Assembly: GCA_028023455.1 (NCBI GenBank)
Contig: JAQFVV010000012.1
Location: forward strand, 9,708,499-9,772,498
Direction of reading: 5' to 3'
Source: Epiperipatus broadwayi
Lineage: Eukaryota; Onychophora; Udeonychophora; Euonychophora; Peripatidae
Length of the DNA: 64,000 nt
Shown in pieces: positions 49,085-58,735 of this stretch. The notes under the pieces are model-generated. The model was not told the origin of the DNA and did no database searches. It was given only the letters and a program-made list of their open reading frames with translations. Made by a program: the position numbers and the translations under genes. Positions within the stretch are counted from its first letter, which is position 1. Every line of letters starts with the position of its first letter.

Positions 49085-50266
49085 TTAGTATATTTTGGGG
49101 CAGGATTTTGGATGTTTGATGACTCCAACTGGGGTTGGATTTAGGTGTATTGTGCGACTCCGGTTATTAAGTTTGGTTTTGCAGCCATTGGCAGTGCCAT
49201 CCACCTTCACGTGTACAATTGACATATTCTCAGATATTGATGTATTAAGCATGGAATGGTTTTTTTTTCCAACATTATTTCCTTTTTCCTTTTCATTGGA
49301 TTCCGGATTATTCCTATTATGACCTGATTTATTGAGATTGTCTGATTTACAATCATTTTCCTGACAGTTATGCTCATCGGGAGTCTCGAAATTGATATAT
49401 AATGTTGGCATAATTACGTTGGTCTCTGTTACGTTAGTTCCAGAGCACGAGATATCGGCATTATCGGAATTGAGATTTATATTTATTTCAACTCTGTCTT
49501 CTATTGTGACTTCATTACTATTAATGAGGGTTGCCTCATCAGATAGAACTTTAGTTTTATTTTGTTTTGAAATATTAGGTGCTGTTTCATAATTGCTCTC
49601 ACTGTTTTCAATTATTTCTATATGTTGTGTGTCTCCGCTATCGCTATTACATTTATTAAGAGCCTTAAGCTTTACGTTCGTATTTTTATTCACACTGTTA
49701 ATTCTATTGCTTCTACGTTTTGTCACTTCGACTACAGCGCCAGTCATATCAAAGCATGGAGAGCAACAATCAAAAGTGATGCCGTCATTAATTATTTCAT
49801 TTAACTTTCCGGTGTCCATTTCTAGAGATTTTTTAATCAGTGTATTTTTTTTTTCTATCAATACCATTATTATTAATTTTGTAGCAGGTTTTTTTATTAG
49901 ATTTTTTAAAGAATCCAAGTGACTGTTGTTTCTTCTTATTATGATTCGTTTTTTTATACTTGGTAAACGCGTTGAAGCTGCTGGCTGTATCATCACTGAC
50001 TTTCACCGGAATGTTAGCCATGATAGGAACTAATTTATCTGTAAGTAAATCTTTGATTTCCTTAATTTTGGTGGAGTTTGAACAATTGTGACTTTTAATT
50101 AATTTCAGACATTTGTTATAGCTAGTCTTAATATTACATGAGCTTCGCATGGAATGTATATAGAGACTATTTGTTTGCTCTTCTGCAATAGGCCCTGTTT
50201 TACCGCAATCAAAGTGCTCAGCATTTTGTGCAGAGCCTAGTTTCATGTTATAGTGCGGGCTTGTGG
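49085..50266 (-). pseudogene. LINE ORF1, N-terminal low-complexity part
   Basis: Two frames, 50354-49833 (173 residues, the first 30 of which lie in the neighbouring family A repeat) and 49996-49085 (303 residues), join at an A run at about 49848-49857, where a one-base slip explains the phase change. The protein is rich in Asn, Ser, Lys and Thr with scattered Cys (CCSPCFD, HNCQENDC). I recognise no domain. A second phase change near 49110-49130 links it to the central part. Because only a few lesions interrupt about 1,100 codons, the copy is not very old. Confidence 0.65.
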
Positions 50267-50545
50267 GTACACCTAAACACATATATGCTGAAAAGATAAA
50301 TAATATCTGAGCACTTATACTATATATGTGTGTAAAGATGATAGTCTGGACCAACTGATGATTGCTGGTTTAGCATGAAATACGTATATTGGTGATTATT
50401 TATCTTTTCAGCATATGTGTTTAGGTGTATCAGTGTTATTAGATAGAGTGGAAAGAAGTGGGTGGTGTGAAAGTCTGTGCTCATATACCCTATATTACAT
50501 ATATATAGCCACAGGTATATAACAAGCCTGTGTTTCAGTTATTTC
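50267..50545. repeat. Family A fold-back element, left-truncated
   Basis: The short left arm (ACATATATGCTGAAAAGATA) pairs with the right arm (TTATCTTTTCAGCATATG). Right-arm landmarks TTGCTGGTTTAGCATGAAAT and GGTGTGAAAGTCTGTGCTCA are present, then the tail AACAAGCCTGTGTTTCAG shared with the copy at 21.2 kb. It abuts the LINE ORF1 start, so one element probably inserted into, or truncated, the other. Confidence 0.8.
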
Positions 50546-51110
50546 TTTATTGTTCTGAATTATTTGTGGTTTTTTTCTTCTTTTTTTTAAAAAAAAACCA
50601 CGTTTCTGAATATTTTTCTCAACACACTTTGCAATCACGTGTTCATTTTGGGATAAAATTTCAGTTCAGGTGTCCATTTTCTGTGTTGAATGCGATTAAT
50701 TCCTGTTATTTATTACAGTGTAAGTAGCGTATGTGTATATTTTATGTGTTTTGTGGTAAATATTATTTAATAAAATTATTTTTTAGTGATTGTTTTATGC
50801 GTATGGGAGTTTATTCAGTACTTTTTATTCGATATATTTTCAGGGGCCCAGAAAATGTAGTTTTTAAGATAATTTTTTTTTGCTTTACAATGTTGGTTGT
50901 TTTTAATTACGCATTTATTCCTGCAAATCATACATAGGTTTACTTGTAATGTGTTGGTATGTGTTTTTAAAAATTATTTCTACACATTTTTTAAATAAAT
51001 TGACGTTAAGTGTCAAAGCGTCGTCTGCTTATGCGTATATTTCATATAAGTACGTGTATATTTCATATAATATATTTTTCCCTTTAAAAAAAAATATATA
51101 TATCTTGGGT
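50546..51110. other. AT-rich stretch, no gene supported
   Basis: Several short plus-strand frames follow one another (50530-51185), all Phe/Tyr/Ile-rich as expected from T-rich DNA. A T/A hairpin lies at about 50580-50597. No motif recognised. Confidence 0.5.
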
Positions 51111-51111
51111 A

Positions 51112-51276
51112 TTATTCCTGCGACACGGACCACATATTGCTATGCCTTTTTCACATTCGTATTGAAGCTGCAGATAACTTTGTAAATGGTTCCCAAAATA
51201 ACAGCATTACAAAGTTACCAGTGTATTGATACGAATGTGAAAAGGCGCAATATATTGTCTGTATTGCAGGAATAGT
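51112..51276. repeat. Inverted repeat (about 70-bp arms)
   Basis: Left arm 51113-51185 (ATTCCTGCGACACGGACC, TTTTTCACATTCGTAT, AACTTTGTAA) and right arm 51207-51276 (TTACAAAGTTACC, ATACGAATGTGAAAAGG, TGCAGGAAT) are imperfect complements around a loop of about 21 bases. Not related to families A-C. Confidence 0.88.
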
Positions 51277-54045
51277 ACACAAATACCAAAATATATATAA
51301 AAATATAATGTGGGATGTTAATCCAGCATAGTCTAGTCATGATTTTGTAATCCACATTATGAAACCTGACTATCCTTGCTCTTAAGAAAGTTCCTTTGCA
51401 TGAACTGAATGATAATCCACCAGATAATCTTCTATCACCATCTGCGTCTTCATGTTGGTGACTCAAACTTCTTTATAAACCATCTTTCCTATGCTGAGAT
51501 AATTTTTTTGCTTGATTCTAGTGTGTTGTAGATCTTTTACTATTGTGGATGTCATAATGTTAATTTGAAATGATAGTCATATCAGAAACTCTTGACTGTA
51601 TGACAGGCAGTTCCATCCCCACGATGTTTTACTATTTTTTAGCCATACATTCTAAGCTTTATAGAATTAAGGTAGGTCTTTTAATCAACTTCCTCAAATT
51701 GGAATCATAGTGGTTTACAAACTTCTATGGTAAGGATAGATAATATGACAAATAAATTGATTTTAAGAATTTACCAAATATCTTTTCTTGATGATGTAAT
51801 TTATTTGCGTTCCTTTTCTTTTTCTTAAAAAGAACAAAAGTGTTCTATCTTGTTTTACATTCTTATTTTTAGAACGAGCAAGTTTCAAGTTTGCACTTTG
51901 CTTTCATTGTTAACATCACTTTAATTTTTTTATAATTTTATGCTGGATTAATAATAATAATAATAATAAAATACAATTTAACATTAATGATGTCTTTCTT
52001 TTGTTTTTTGAGATTTTTACTTGCTTTCATTTAAGGTTTTGGTATATATATATATCAATTAATATTGTCAATAATATAATTTTGACTGACGATTTTACAC
52101 TAACATAATAACTTATAATCAATAATATGCCTTTGATTGTGTTGGTAGATTCAATCTTTACCCAGATTCAACTCTCTGAGAAAAACAATTAACAAGTATT
52201 AAACAGATCCCTAGACATCTTATACTCCTTCTATTGATAAGTATTATTTTGTACTCTAGTTATCCAACACACACTTTGGACATATTGACTATAATTAATT
52301 CTTTTGTGACTATTCATAGGGTTTGTTTGTTAATCTTATGTTGATAAAAATTGGAACTAAAATATATATTTATTTATTAATTTAATAAAAAATCAGAGAA
52401 CATTAATATTATAAAAAACACCCTGAGGGCATTTTAAAAAGCTATTGTAAGCACTCATCTTCCAAAAATAAAAATCATATTTTCTTTAGTTTGTTTATAT
52501 GTGTACAATTATTTTTGCAAACTATTTGTGAAATATTTATTTTTTCACAAGAATATTATGATTAACTTCAAAATTTATTTGTGTATATATATATTTAGAA
52601 GAAGATAAAGCAAGAGAAATGTAATAACACGAAGCAGGATGTTGTGATTGGCTGAAAAGCACCACCTCTACAATCAATCTAGCTATTATTTTTTGTCATT
52701 TTTTAAAATTGTAAGAGGAATTTAAAATTTTAAGGCATAACTACACTGCTTTATATGTTATTGACAGTAATTCATTCAGGTTTTAGAGATGAAGTTTAAA
52801 TAAAATTTATTTTGTTCAAAAAATATTTTTATCCACAGCTGCAAAATAAAAACTTGTTCTGATTACATATTTCAGTTTATTATTTTTCTATATTTACAAA
52901 GTTGAAATATTATTTGTAAGAATGATTTTCATTTGTAAACTTATATTCTGATAAATAATTTCAAACTTGAGAAAATATAATAATAACAAATAATTCATTA
53001 AAATAAAAAAATTTAAAATTTAATCCAAATAGTTAACAAAAGCTGTTAAAAATACATTGAAAAATCATTAAAAAGTTAATCATATGAAGAACAAGTATTT
53101 TAAATGGCAACATGAGTTTCAACTCGTGAACTTTTAGATCTAAAGTTTGTCATTTATTTATTATATTAAAATATACAAGATTGACATCCAATAATTACTC
53201 ATTATTCCTTACATGCTGCTGGAGTCCTCCACTGATATTGTTCATGTTATCAAGATGGCTTTACAATGAGAAGAAAGACATTATTGAAGTCAAATATAGA
53301 TTAATACTATAGTAGTTCAATCACACTTTTTTTTGTTTTGATATATACCAGTTTTCTCCCAAGAAGTCTAGTGTTACAGCAGTTCATTTACAACTGAGTT
53401 TCCCAAAATACAACTGTTTTATCTAATGACATACAGCACATTTGAATTGAGTTCAAAACCTTAACATTTAAACTTTTCAAAATATTAGCTATTATGAGTG
53501 AAAGTGTCTGTTTGGTAAATATGTTTGAAAAATAGTGGTTTCTATCACATGAAGACAAGGAAATCTGCCATCTAACTAAATATACTTTCAAAGATTGTTC
53601 GAGAGTGTAAAAGAAAATATTAACTCTGTTAAATGAAATTGAGATATTGAATAGTAAACATACCATGTTGTGCTTTTAAAATGGGGAAAAAATTGAAAAT
53701 AAAAATTAATAAATTTTTTAGCTAAATTTATAGTGATAAGCAATTTAAATAATTTGGTAGATATATAGACTATCAGACAAATCAGGAACTGTAAAAAAAA
53801 ACATAATATCAATTTGTTGTAAGATTTAGATTTCTTTCCACAGGCTTTCAATGTTTTATTCAATTATTGCTGGAAAATCATTCTTATTCAGGATATTGGA
53901 GAATGCTTTTTTTTTTTTTTTTAAATAAAAAGATCAGCAATATCTATTTATTGATTAATAAATATTTCCCTCTGTGATTCCAGATGTTTAGAAACTTTCT
54001 TTTTTAAAAAGAAGAAAAAAAAATAAGCTACAGTAAATATATATC
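51277..54045. other. AT-rich non-coding stretch
   Basis: An ATA microsatellite is near 51950-51968 and TA runs are near 52026-52035 and 52582-52592. No gene or repeat family recognised; short minus-strand frames at 53388-53863 lack motifs. Confidence 0.55.
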
Positions 54046-54318
54046 ATAATTATAACATACACCAAATCTTTTAAAAACTTGTTTTTTATTTTTTTTGCCA
54101 CCAAAATGAAATATATATTAAAATAGATTTCCAACGTTTCGACTATTTCTTTATTTTTTTCTATAGTCTTTTTCAAGGAACTAAAAATATATAAAAAGGG
54201 GGGAAAAAAAATTCATAAAAATTTTTAAAACAAACAAAAATAAAAATCCTGTCACATATTTGGTGGCAAAAAAAATAAAAAACAAGTTTTTAAAAGATTT
54301 GGTGTATGTTATAATTAT
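54046..54318. repeat. 60-bp perfect terminal inverted repeats around a hammerhead-like hairpin
   Basis: The arms 54046-54105 and 54259-54318 appear to be exact reverse complements (left arm starts ATAATTATAACATACACCAA). Between them the minus strand reads TTGAAAAAGACTAT, about 16 bases, then ATAGTCGAAACGTTGG. GACTAT and ATAGTC pair as a stem next to CGAAAC, which recalls the stem II/GAAAC arrangement of hammerhead ribozymes, although the CTGATGA half of the core is not conserved. Hammerhead motifs are known in the long repeats of Penelope-like elements. The 62-residue minus-strand frame here has no motif. Confidence 0.75.
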
Positions 54319-54513
54319 TTTTTAAAAGTATTTTGACCACTTTTAATAAAGAATCTAAGGTGAAAGAGTTTATTTTTATTTATTTTAAATATATATCATA
54401 TGTATCTATAATGCAAATTTTGGCTAAATAGCTTTAAAACACATCCAGTTAATAGGCTGTATAATTAATTAATCTGTGATAGTTTATTTGCACTTATATT
54501 TAAAATCGAATCT
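54319..54513. other. AT-rich non-coding stretch
   Basis: Nothing recognised. Confidence 0.5.
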
Positions 54514-54531
54514 AAATGTTATCCACAAATT

Positions 54532-54641
54532 GTCAAACATTGTTAGCTGAGACATCATCGCAGCCGCCTTGCAAGCAAGTAGTTGGTTGCAGACGGTTGT
54601 GGGTCACATCCCGGCAGATGCTATGACATATGAGAAAAAAA
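54532..54641 (+). repeat. tRNA-like SINE, complete, with 18-bp target duplication
   Basis: The 110-bp element comprises a tRNA-like part with GACATCATCGCAGCC, the hairpin around CTTGCAAG and GTGGGTCACATCCCGG (degenerate B-box), then GATGCTATGACATATGAG and an A tail. The 18-bp string AAATGTTATCCACAAATT flanks it exactly (54514-54531 and 54642-54659), proof of target-primed insertion. The element is barely longer than a tRNA, with no LINE-derived 3' body that I can see. Confidence 0.95.
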
Positions 54642-54659
54642 AAATGTTATCCACAAATT

Positions 54660-55078
54660 ATACAAATATAACTTATCAACCACTAAAAATGGAAAAATAG
54701 AGAAATTTATAATGATAATCAAAGACCAACTGATGGGAGATTTCAGTGTGAAACTGATTATGAGTAAAAGATAATTGCAAAAGAAGGAGAATAAAAAGTA
54801 GGTATAAACAGCAATAGTTCCCAAAATAAAATGAATTTCTTTTTACCAAATGTTTAAAATAATGTTCAAAATGAATTAGTTCTGAATAGTCTTGCAAGAT
54901 GCCAATTGCATTTGGGTACTAAGTTTAAGAATTTAACTACTAAATAAAACTTCTACTCATGTAAGATTGAAAATCTTATCAAACAAGTTATCAGTATCTA
55001 AGATGGAGCTAAATTATGGATTTACAGCTTCAGTGAAAAGATTTGTGTAATTAACTGAATTATATATATATAAATATT
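54660..55078. other. AT-rich non-coding stretch
   Basis: No gene recognised; two overlapping minus-strand frames of 67 and 73 residues are Phe/Tyr/Leu-rich and lack motifs. Confidence 0.5.
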
Positions 55079-56625
55079 AAATAGAACCAGTGCATATTGC
55101 TAACTAAAAATTCAAGTATAAAATTTTCAGCAATGTTATCTTGGGAATAAAAATAAAATATGAATTTCAAATAGCATAGCCAAAAGGTAACCTCTTGAAC
55201 TATATGCTACAATGTTGTTAAATATTGAAATACAGAATTATTGAAACAAAGAACATAAATTTAAATTAACAATAATCTTAATTGCTTATAAACAAACATG
55301 TTTAATTTACTTATACAAAAAAAAAAACCTAATATATTAATCATTGTTAAACTTTGCAATCTTCCAACATAATTATATAAGAAATAGAACCAGTGTATAT
55401 TGTTAACTGAAAATTCAAATATAAAACGTCACATTCTCCCCTCTCCCCACCAAACATTAAGTTTTTTCAGCAATGTTACCTTGTGAATAAAGATAAAGTC
55501 TAAATTTCAAACAGCTTGTCCAAGCGGTAATCTCTTGAACCATAAGCTGCAATGTTGTTAAATGTTAAAATCCAGACTTATTCAAACAAAGAGCTGTTTG
55601 AAATTCAGACTTTATCTTTATTCATAAAGTAGCATTGCTGGAAAAACTTAACATGGGAAGGGGGTGATTTGACATTTACATTTGCACTGGTTCTATTTCT
55701 TATACATTTACATTGGGAGATTGCAAAGTTTAAAAATAATTAAAATATTGGACTTTCTTCATAAACATAAATTAAACATGTTTATTTGGAAGCAATTCTA
55801 AGATTGTTGCTAAATTAAATTTACATTCTTTGTTTGATACATTGTACAGGCTTAAACCTGCATTTATATATGTAATGTATGCAGGATTCGAACTCAGACT
55901 TTCACATGACCCACTACTCTCAGTGCCATTCCATATTGCTGACCCACTTGATCACACACATGTTGAAAGGTAAATAATCACCAATATACTTATTTCATGC
56001 TAAACCAGCAATCATCAGTTGGTCTAGAACACTATCCTCACACATATATACAATCAGTGCTCAGCTTTATATTAAGATAGCCAATCTTCATATTTTAATG
56101 GACAAGCTTCAAACTATTCCAACTCACAACTCTTCAGCCTTCCATTTCATTGAAAATCTGATGATTGAACATTCAAAGCCCTTGTTAGTGCCAAGGTTGT
56201 CATCCTACCCCTGTAGCCTGTCCATTAAAGTATGAAGATTGGCTATCTTAATACAAAGCTGAGCACTGATTGTATATATGTGTGAGGATAGTAATCTAGA
56301 CCAATTGATAATTGCCGGTTTAGCATGAAATATGTATATTAGTGATTATTTATCTTTTCAATGTGTGTCATCAGGTGGGTCAGCAATATGAGATGGCACA
56401 GAGAGTAGTGGGTTGGGTGAAAGTCTGAGTTCAAATCCCACATTCTTTGTTTGAATAAGTTTGTATTTCAATATTTAACAACATTGCAGCATACTGTTCA
56501 AGAAATTACCTCTTTACTGTGCTGTTTGAAATTCAAACTTTATATTTATTTACAAGGTAGCATTGCCAAAAAAACTTAATGTTTGGAGGGGGGAGAGATG
56601 ATTTGACATTTTATGTACACTTATA
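55079..56625. repeat. Family C mirrored fold-back (++--), interrupted by family A
   Basis: Left arm: two direct units (55079-55250 and about 55384-55585) sharing ATAGAACCAGTG, CAGCAATGTTA, AATTTCAAA, GGTAA-CTCTTGAAC and AATGTTGTTAAAT. The right arm starts at 55590 with AGCTGTTTGAAATTCAGAC and carries two inverted units, the second continuing after the family A insertion (56440-56625). The stretch 55696-55837 mirrors 55205-55380 (ACATGTTTATTTGGAAGCAA against AATTGCTTATAAACAAACAT). No coding content. A unit head contains a C-rich run (TCTCCCCTCTCCCC at 55435). Confidence 0.88.
55838..56439. mobile_element. Family A element, full length, with 15-bp target duplication
   Basis: The 602-bp element begins TACATTGTACAGGCTTAAAC and ends GAGTTCAAATCCC. 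It is flanked by ACATTCTTTGTTTGA at 55823-55837 and 56440-56454. Arms of about 240 bp (TTTCATGCTAAACCAGCA, AGATAGCCAATCTTCATA and their complements) enclose a unique spacer of about 100 bp containing GTTAGTGCCAAGGTTGTCAT. Each arm end carries a tRNA-like pair: TGGCACAGAGA (A-box-like, 56394) and GAGTTCAAATCC (B-box-like, 56427) pointing outward on the right, with mirror forms on the left. No coding capacity, so it must move with enzymes from elsewhere. Confidence 0.92.
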
Positions 56626-57252
56626 TATAAAGTTCTCTCATCCATGGACAACACAATAATATTTGATCATTAATGACAGCAATTTGCTAGTAATCACCAC
56701 CCATTTAACATAAAGCTAGAATTTCAATTGTATTAAAAAGTTGAATCAGCCTCAAATGCATTGTGACAACAGCTAATAAATGCAGAATTTAAAAAAAAAT
56801 ATTTTTTTCATTTTAATCTTAATACTGAAACTAAATAAGATTTAGTTTCCAAAAGAAAATGTGCTGAATTAAAAAAAGAATTTATCATCAATCATCATTA
56901 CTCAACAATTCTCATTTAAAATCAGCAAATTTAAAAGTGTTTGATTTAGTTTTACAGAGAGGTTGTAATTTTGTTGAACAAAATATTTATTTAATGATTG
57001 TAAAAAATGAGAAAGCCTATGAAATGTGATGTTTATATGATAATTTATCCTAAATTATGCACTTATTTTAATTAATTATGCATAATAATTAATGATGCAT
57101 TACTAAACTGAAATCCCTGGATACATGGCTGTTTCAGATTTGTGAATTTTTTGCATTTCAAGAATAAATCTTTTAACTCTCATTGCATATTCAAGCAATG
57201 AAAAAATTGACAGCTAACTAAAATTAGGTTTAGTAATTTGTAGGTATTTACT
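56626..57252. other. AT-rich non-coding stretch
   Basis: No gene or repeat family recognised; short palindromic AATTAATTATGCATAATAAT near 57070. Confidence 0.5.
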
Positions 57253-57266
57253 AAATGTTTTTTTTT

Positions 57267-57759
57267 CATTCCAATATCAGCCTTTCAAGCTAATTGAGCA
57301 CGCACCTTTGAGAGTGTTAAATAAATGAATACTCTCTTTTTCAAACCAAGATATAGCATTTATGCAGGAATAAAAAGAATCCCTCTTATTCCTACGACTC
57401 AAATTCTTTTATATGAGCAAATCTGAAAAACTTCTGAAGAGAGCGTGAATAGATTCTCACTTTAAATTACTATGTACGATGTTTTTTGACTGAATGACGC
57501 CAGTGTAATTACTTAGAATTTACTAGACGTCATTCTTACTGAAACTTAATTATGAGTAAATAAGCAAATATTTTATCTAGCGCCGTGCTTGCAATTATAT
57601 TTTATTCCTGCATAAATGCTCTATCTTGGATTGAAGAAGAAAGTATTCATTTATTTAACACTCTCAAAGGCGCATGCTCAATTAGCTTGAAAGGCTGATA
57701 TTAGAATGAAATATAATTGCAAGGACGGCGCTAGATAAAATATTTGCTTATTTACTCAT
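57267..57759. repeat. Interleaved double inverted repeat (A...B A' B')
   Basis: Arm a (57267-57375; CAGCCTTTCAAGCTAATTGA, CACTCTC-like block, TTTATGCAGGAATAAAA) returns inverted at 57601-57708. Arm b (57552-57600; GTAAATAAGCAAATATTTTA, GCGCCG) returns inverted at 57711-57759. The copies overlap in order rather than nest, so two alternative cruciforms are possible. AAATG followed by a T run stands on both sides (57253-57266 and 57761-57773), a possible target duplication. Not related to families A-C. Confidence 0.85.
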
Positions 57760-57773
57760 AAATGTTTTTTTTT

Positions 57774-58329
57774 TTAATTTTATTAATGTGTGTACAAGAA
57801 AATTTATCATAAAAGCTTTAAGACAACTCTTGAATTTGTATAAATAATAAAAGTTTTTGAGTAATACGTATTAGAATTAATTTTTCAAGACTTGATAAGT
57901 TTTCACAGCTTTCAGCGGCAGATTGGAATAAATATTCAACTTTTTATTTTATCAAATTTACCTTTATACTTTATTATATTTTTAGAAATGTTTAATTATG
58001 TTAGAAATATATGTTAACAAACCAAAATTATTCTTAAAGATATTATTTCAACTTTGCAAATAATAGAAAAAAATTAAATTGAAATACATAGTAAAATTTA
58101 TAAAAAAAGCAATAGTTTTTAAATTAGATAGTTAGTGTATTGCTTATAAAAAATACCAAACTAAAAAAAAATCATAATTGTTTCAATTTAATTTGGAAAA
58201 CCATAATGAATTATTGTCCAGAATACTTAAAGCGAACAAAATTCTATTCAAAATTTAAAATAGTATTTATAATTTTATAAAAATGACAAAAAATAATATT
58301 CCAATGTCAATATAAAAGTGTTTGGTTTT
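57774..58329. other. AT-rich non-coding stretch
   Basis: Nothing recognised. Confidence 0.5.
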
Positions 58330-58735
58330 CAGTCAATTAATGTTGTGGTCACACATTATTAATTCCACTTTTTTAAAAAATACATATTTTCGAATAAAAT
58401 TTGAATCTAGTAACATTATTCTTCTAAAAAATAAATAATAGACAAATATTTTGTAAAAATAACCATAAATACTAGACAAATTATGAAAAATATGTTTTCA
58501 TTTTTTAAATCTAACAAAAATGAATAATCTCAAAAGCAAATGTAAGTGATCACAATTTATTAATTAAATATTTTTTGATTAAAATCTGAATTTAATCACA
58601 TTATTCTTATAAAATAATAAATATTGCACAAACATTCTTTAAAAATAATCATAAATATGTCAACAAACTATGGAAATTATATTTTTTTATTTTTAAAATG
58701 TAACTAAAAGACTGAATACATTTGAAAGCTCTCAC
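58330..58735. repeat. Degenerate tandem repeat, two units of about 200 bp
   Basis: Units starting near 58345 and 58548 share TCACA-TTATTAATT, AATCTGAAT/GAATCTAGT, ACATTATTCTT, CATAAATA-T and CAAA-TATG-AAA-TAT in the same order. Heavily diverged, so old. No coding content. Confidence 0.65.

Larger units (their letters stand above)
46230..50266 (-). mobile_element. LINE with very long ORF1 and internally deleted ORF2
   Basis: A minus-strand element reads from 50266 (junction with a family A palindrome) down to about 46230, where an AATAAA-rich 3' end is plausible. About 3.4 kb is ORF1-like, broken by a handful of frameshifts and one clear stop. It is followed directly by only the last part of an ORF2 (46490-46815). 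The endonuclease, the reverse transcriptase and the Cys/His motif of ORF2 are not present between them. Composition is markedly less AT-rich than the flanks. Inactive. Confidence 0.8.

Noticed and set aside
49095-49922. Plus-strand frames of 60-109 residues across the LINE ORF1
   Set aside because: They are antisense shadows of the minus-strand ORF1, whose composition and zinc knuckle make it the real coding strand.
50530-51185. Run of three consecutive plus-strand frames (65, 68, 78 residues)
   Set aside because: Different phases, Phe/Tyr-rich from T-rich DNA, no motif and no shared composition with the neighbouring LINE.
53988-54176. Minus-strand 62-residue Lys/Glu-rich frame
   Set aside because: Spans the arm and the hammerhead-like hairpin of the inverted repeat; coding is incidental to A/T tracts.
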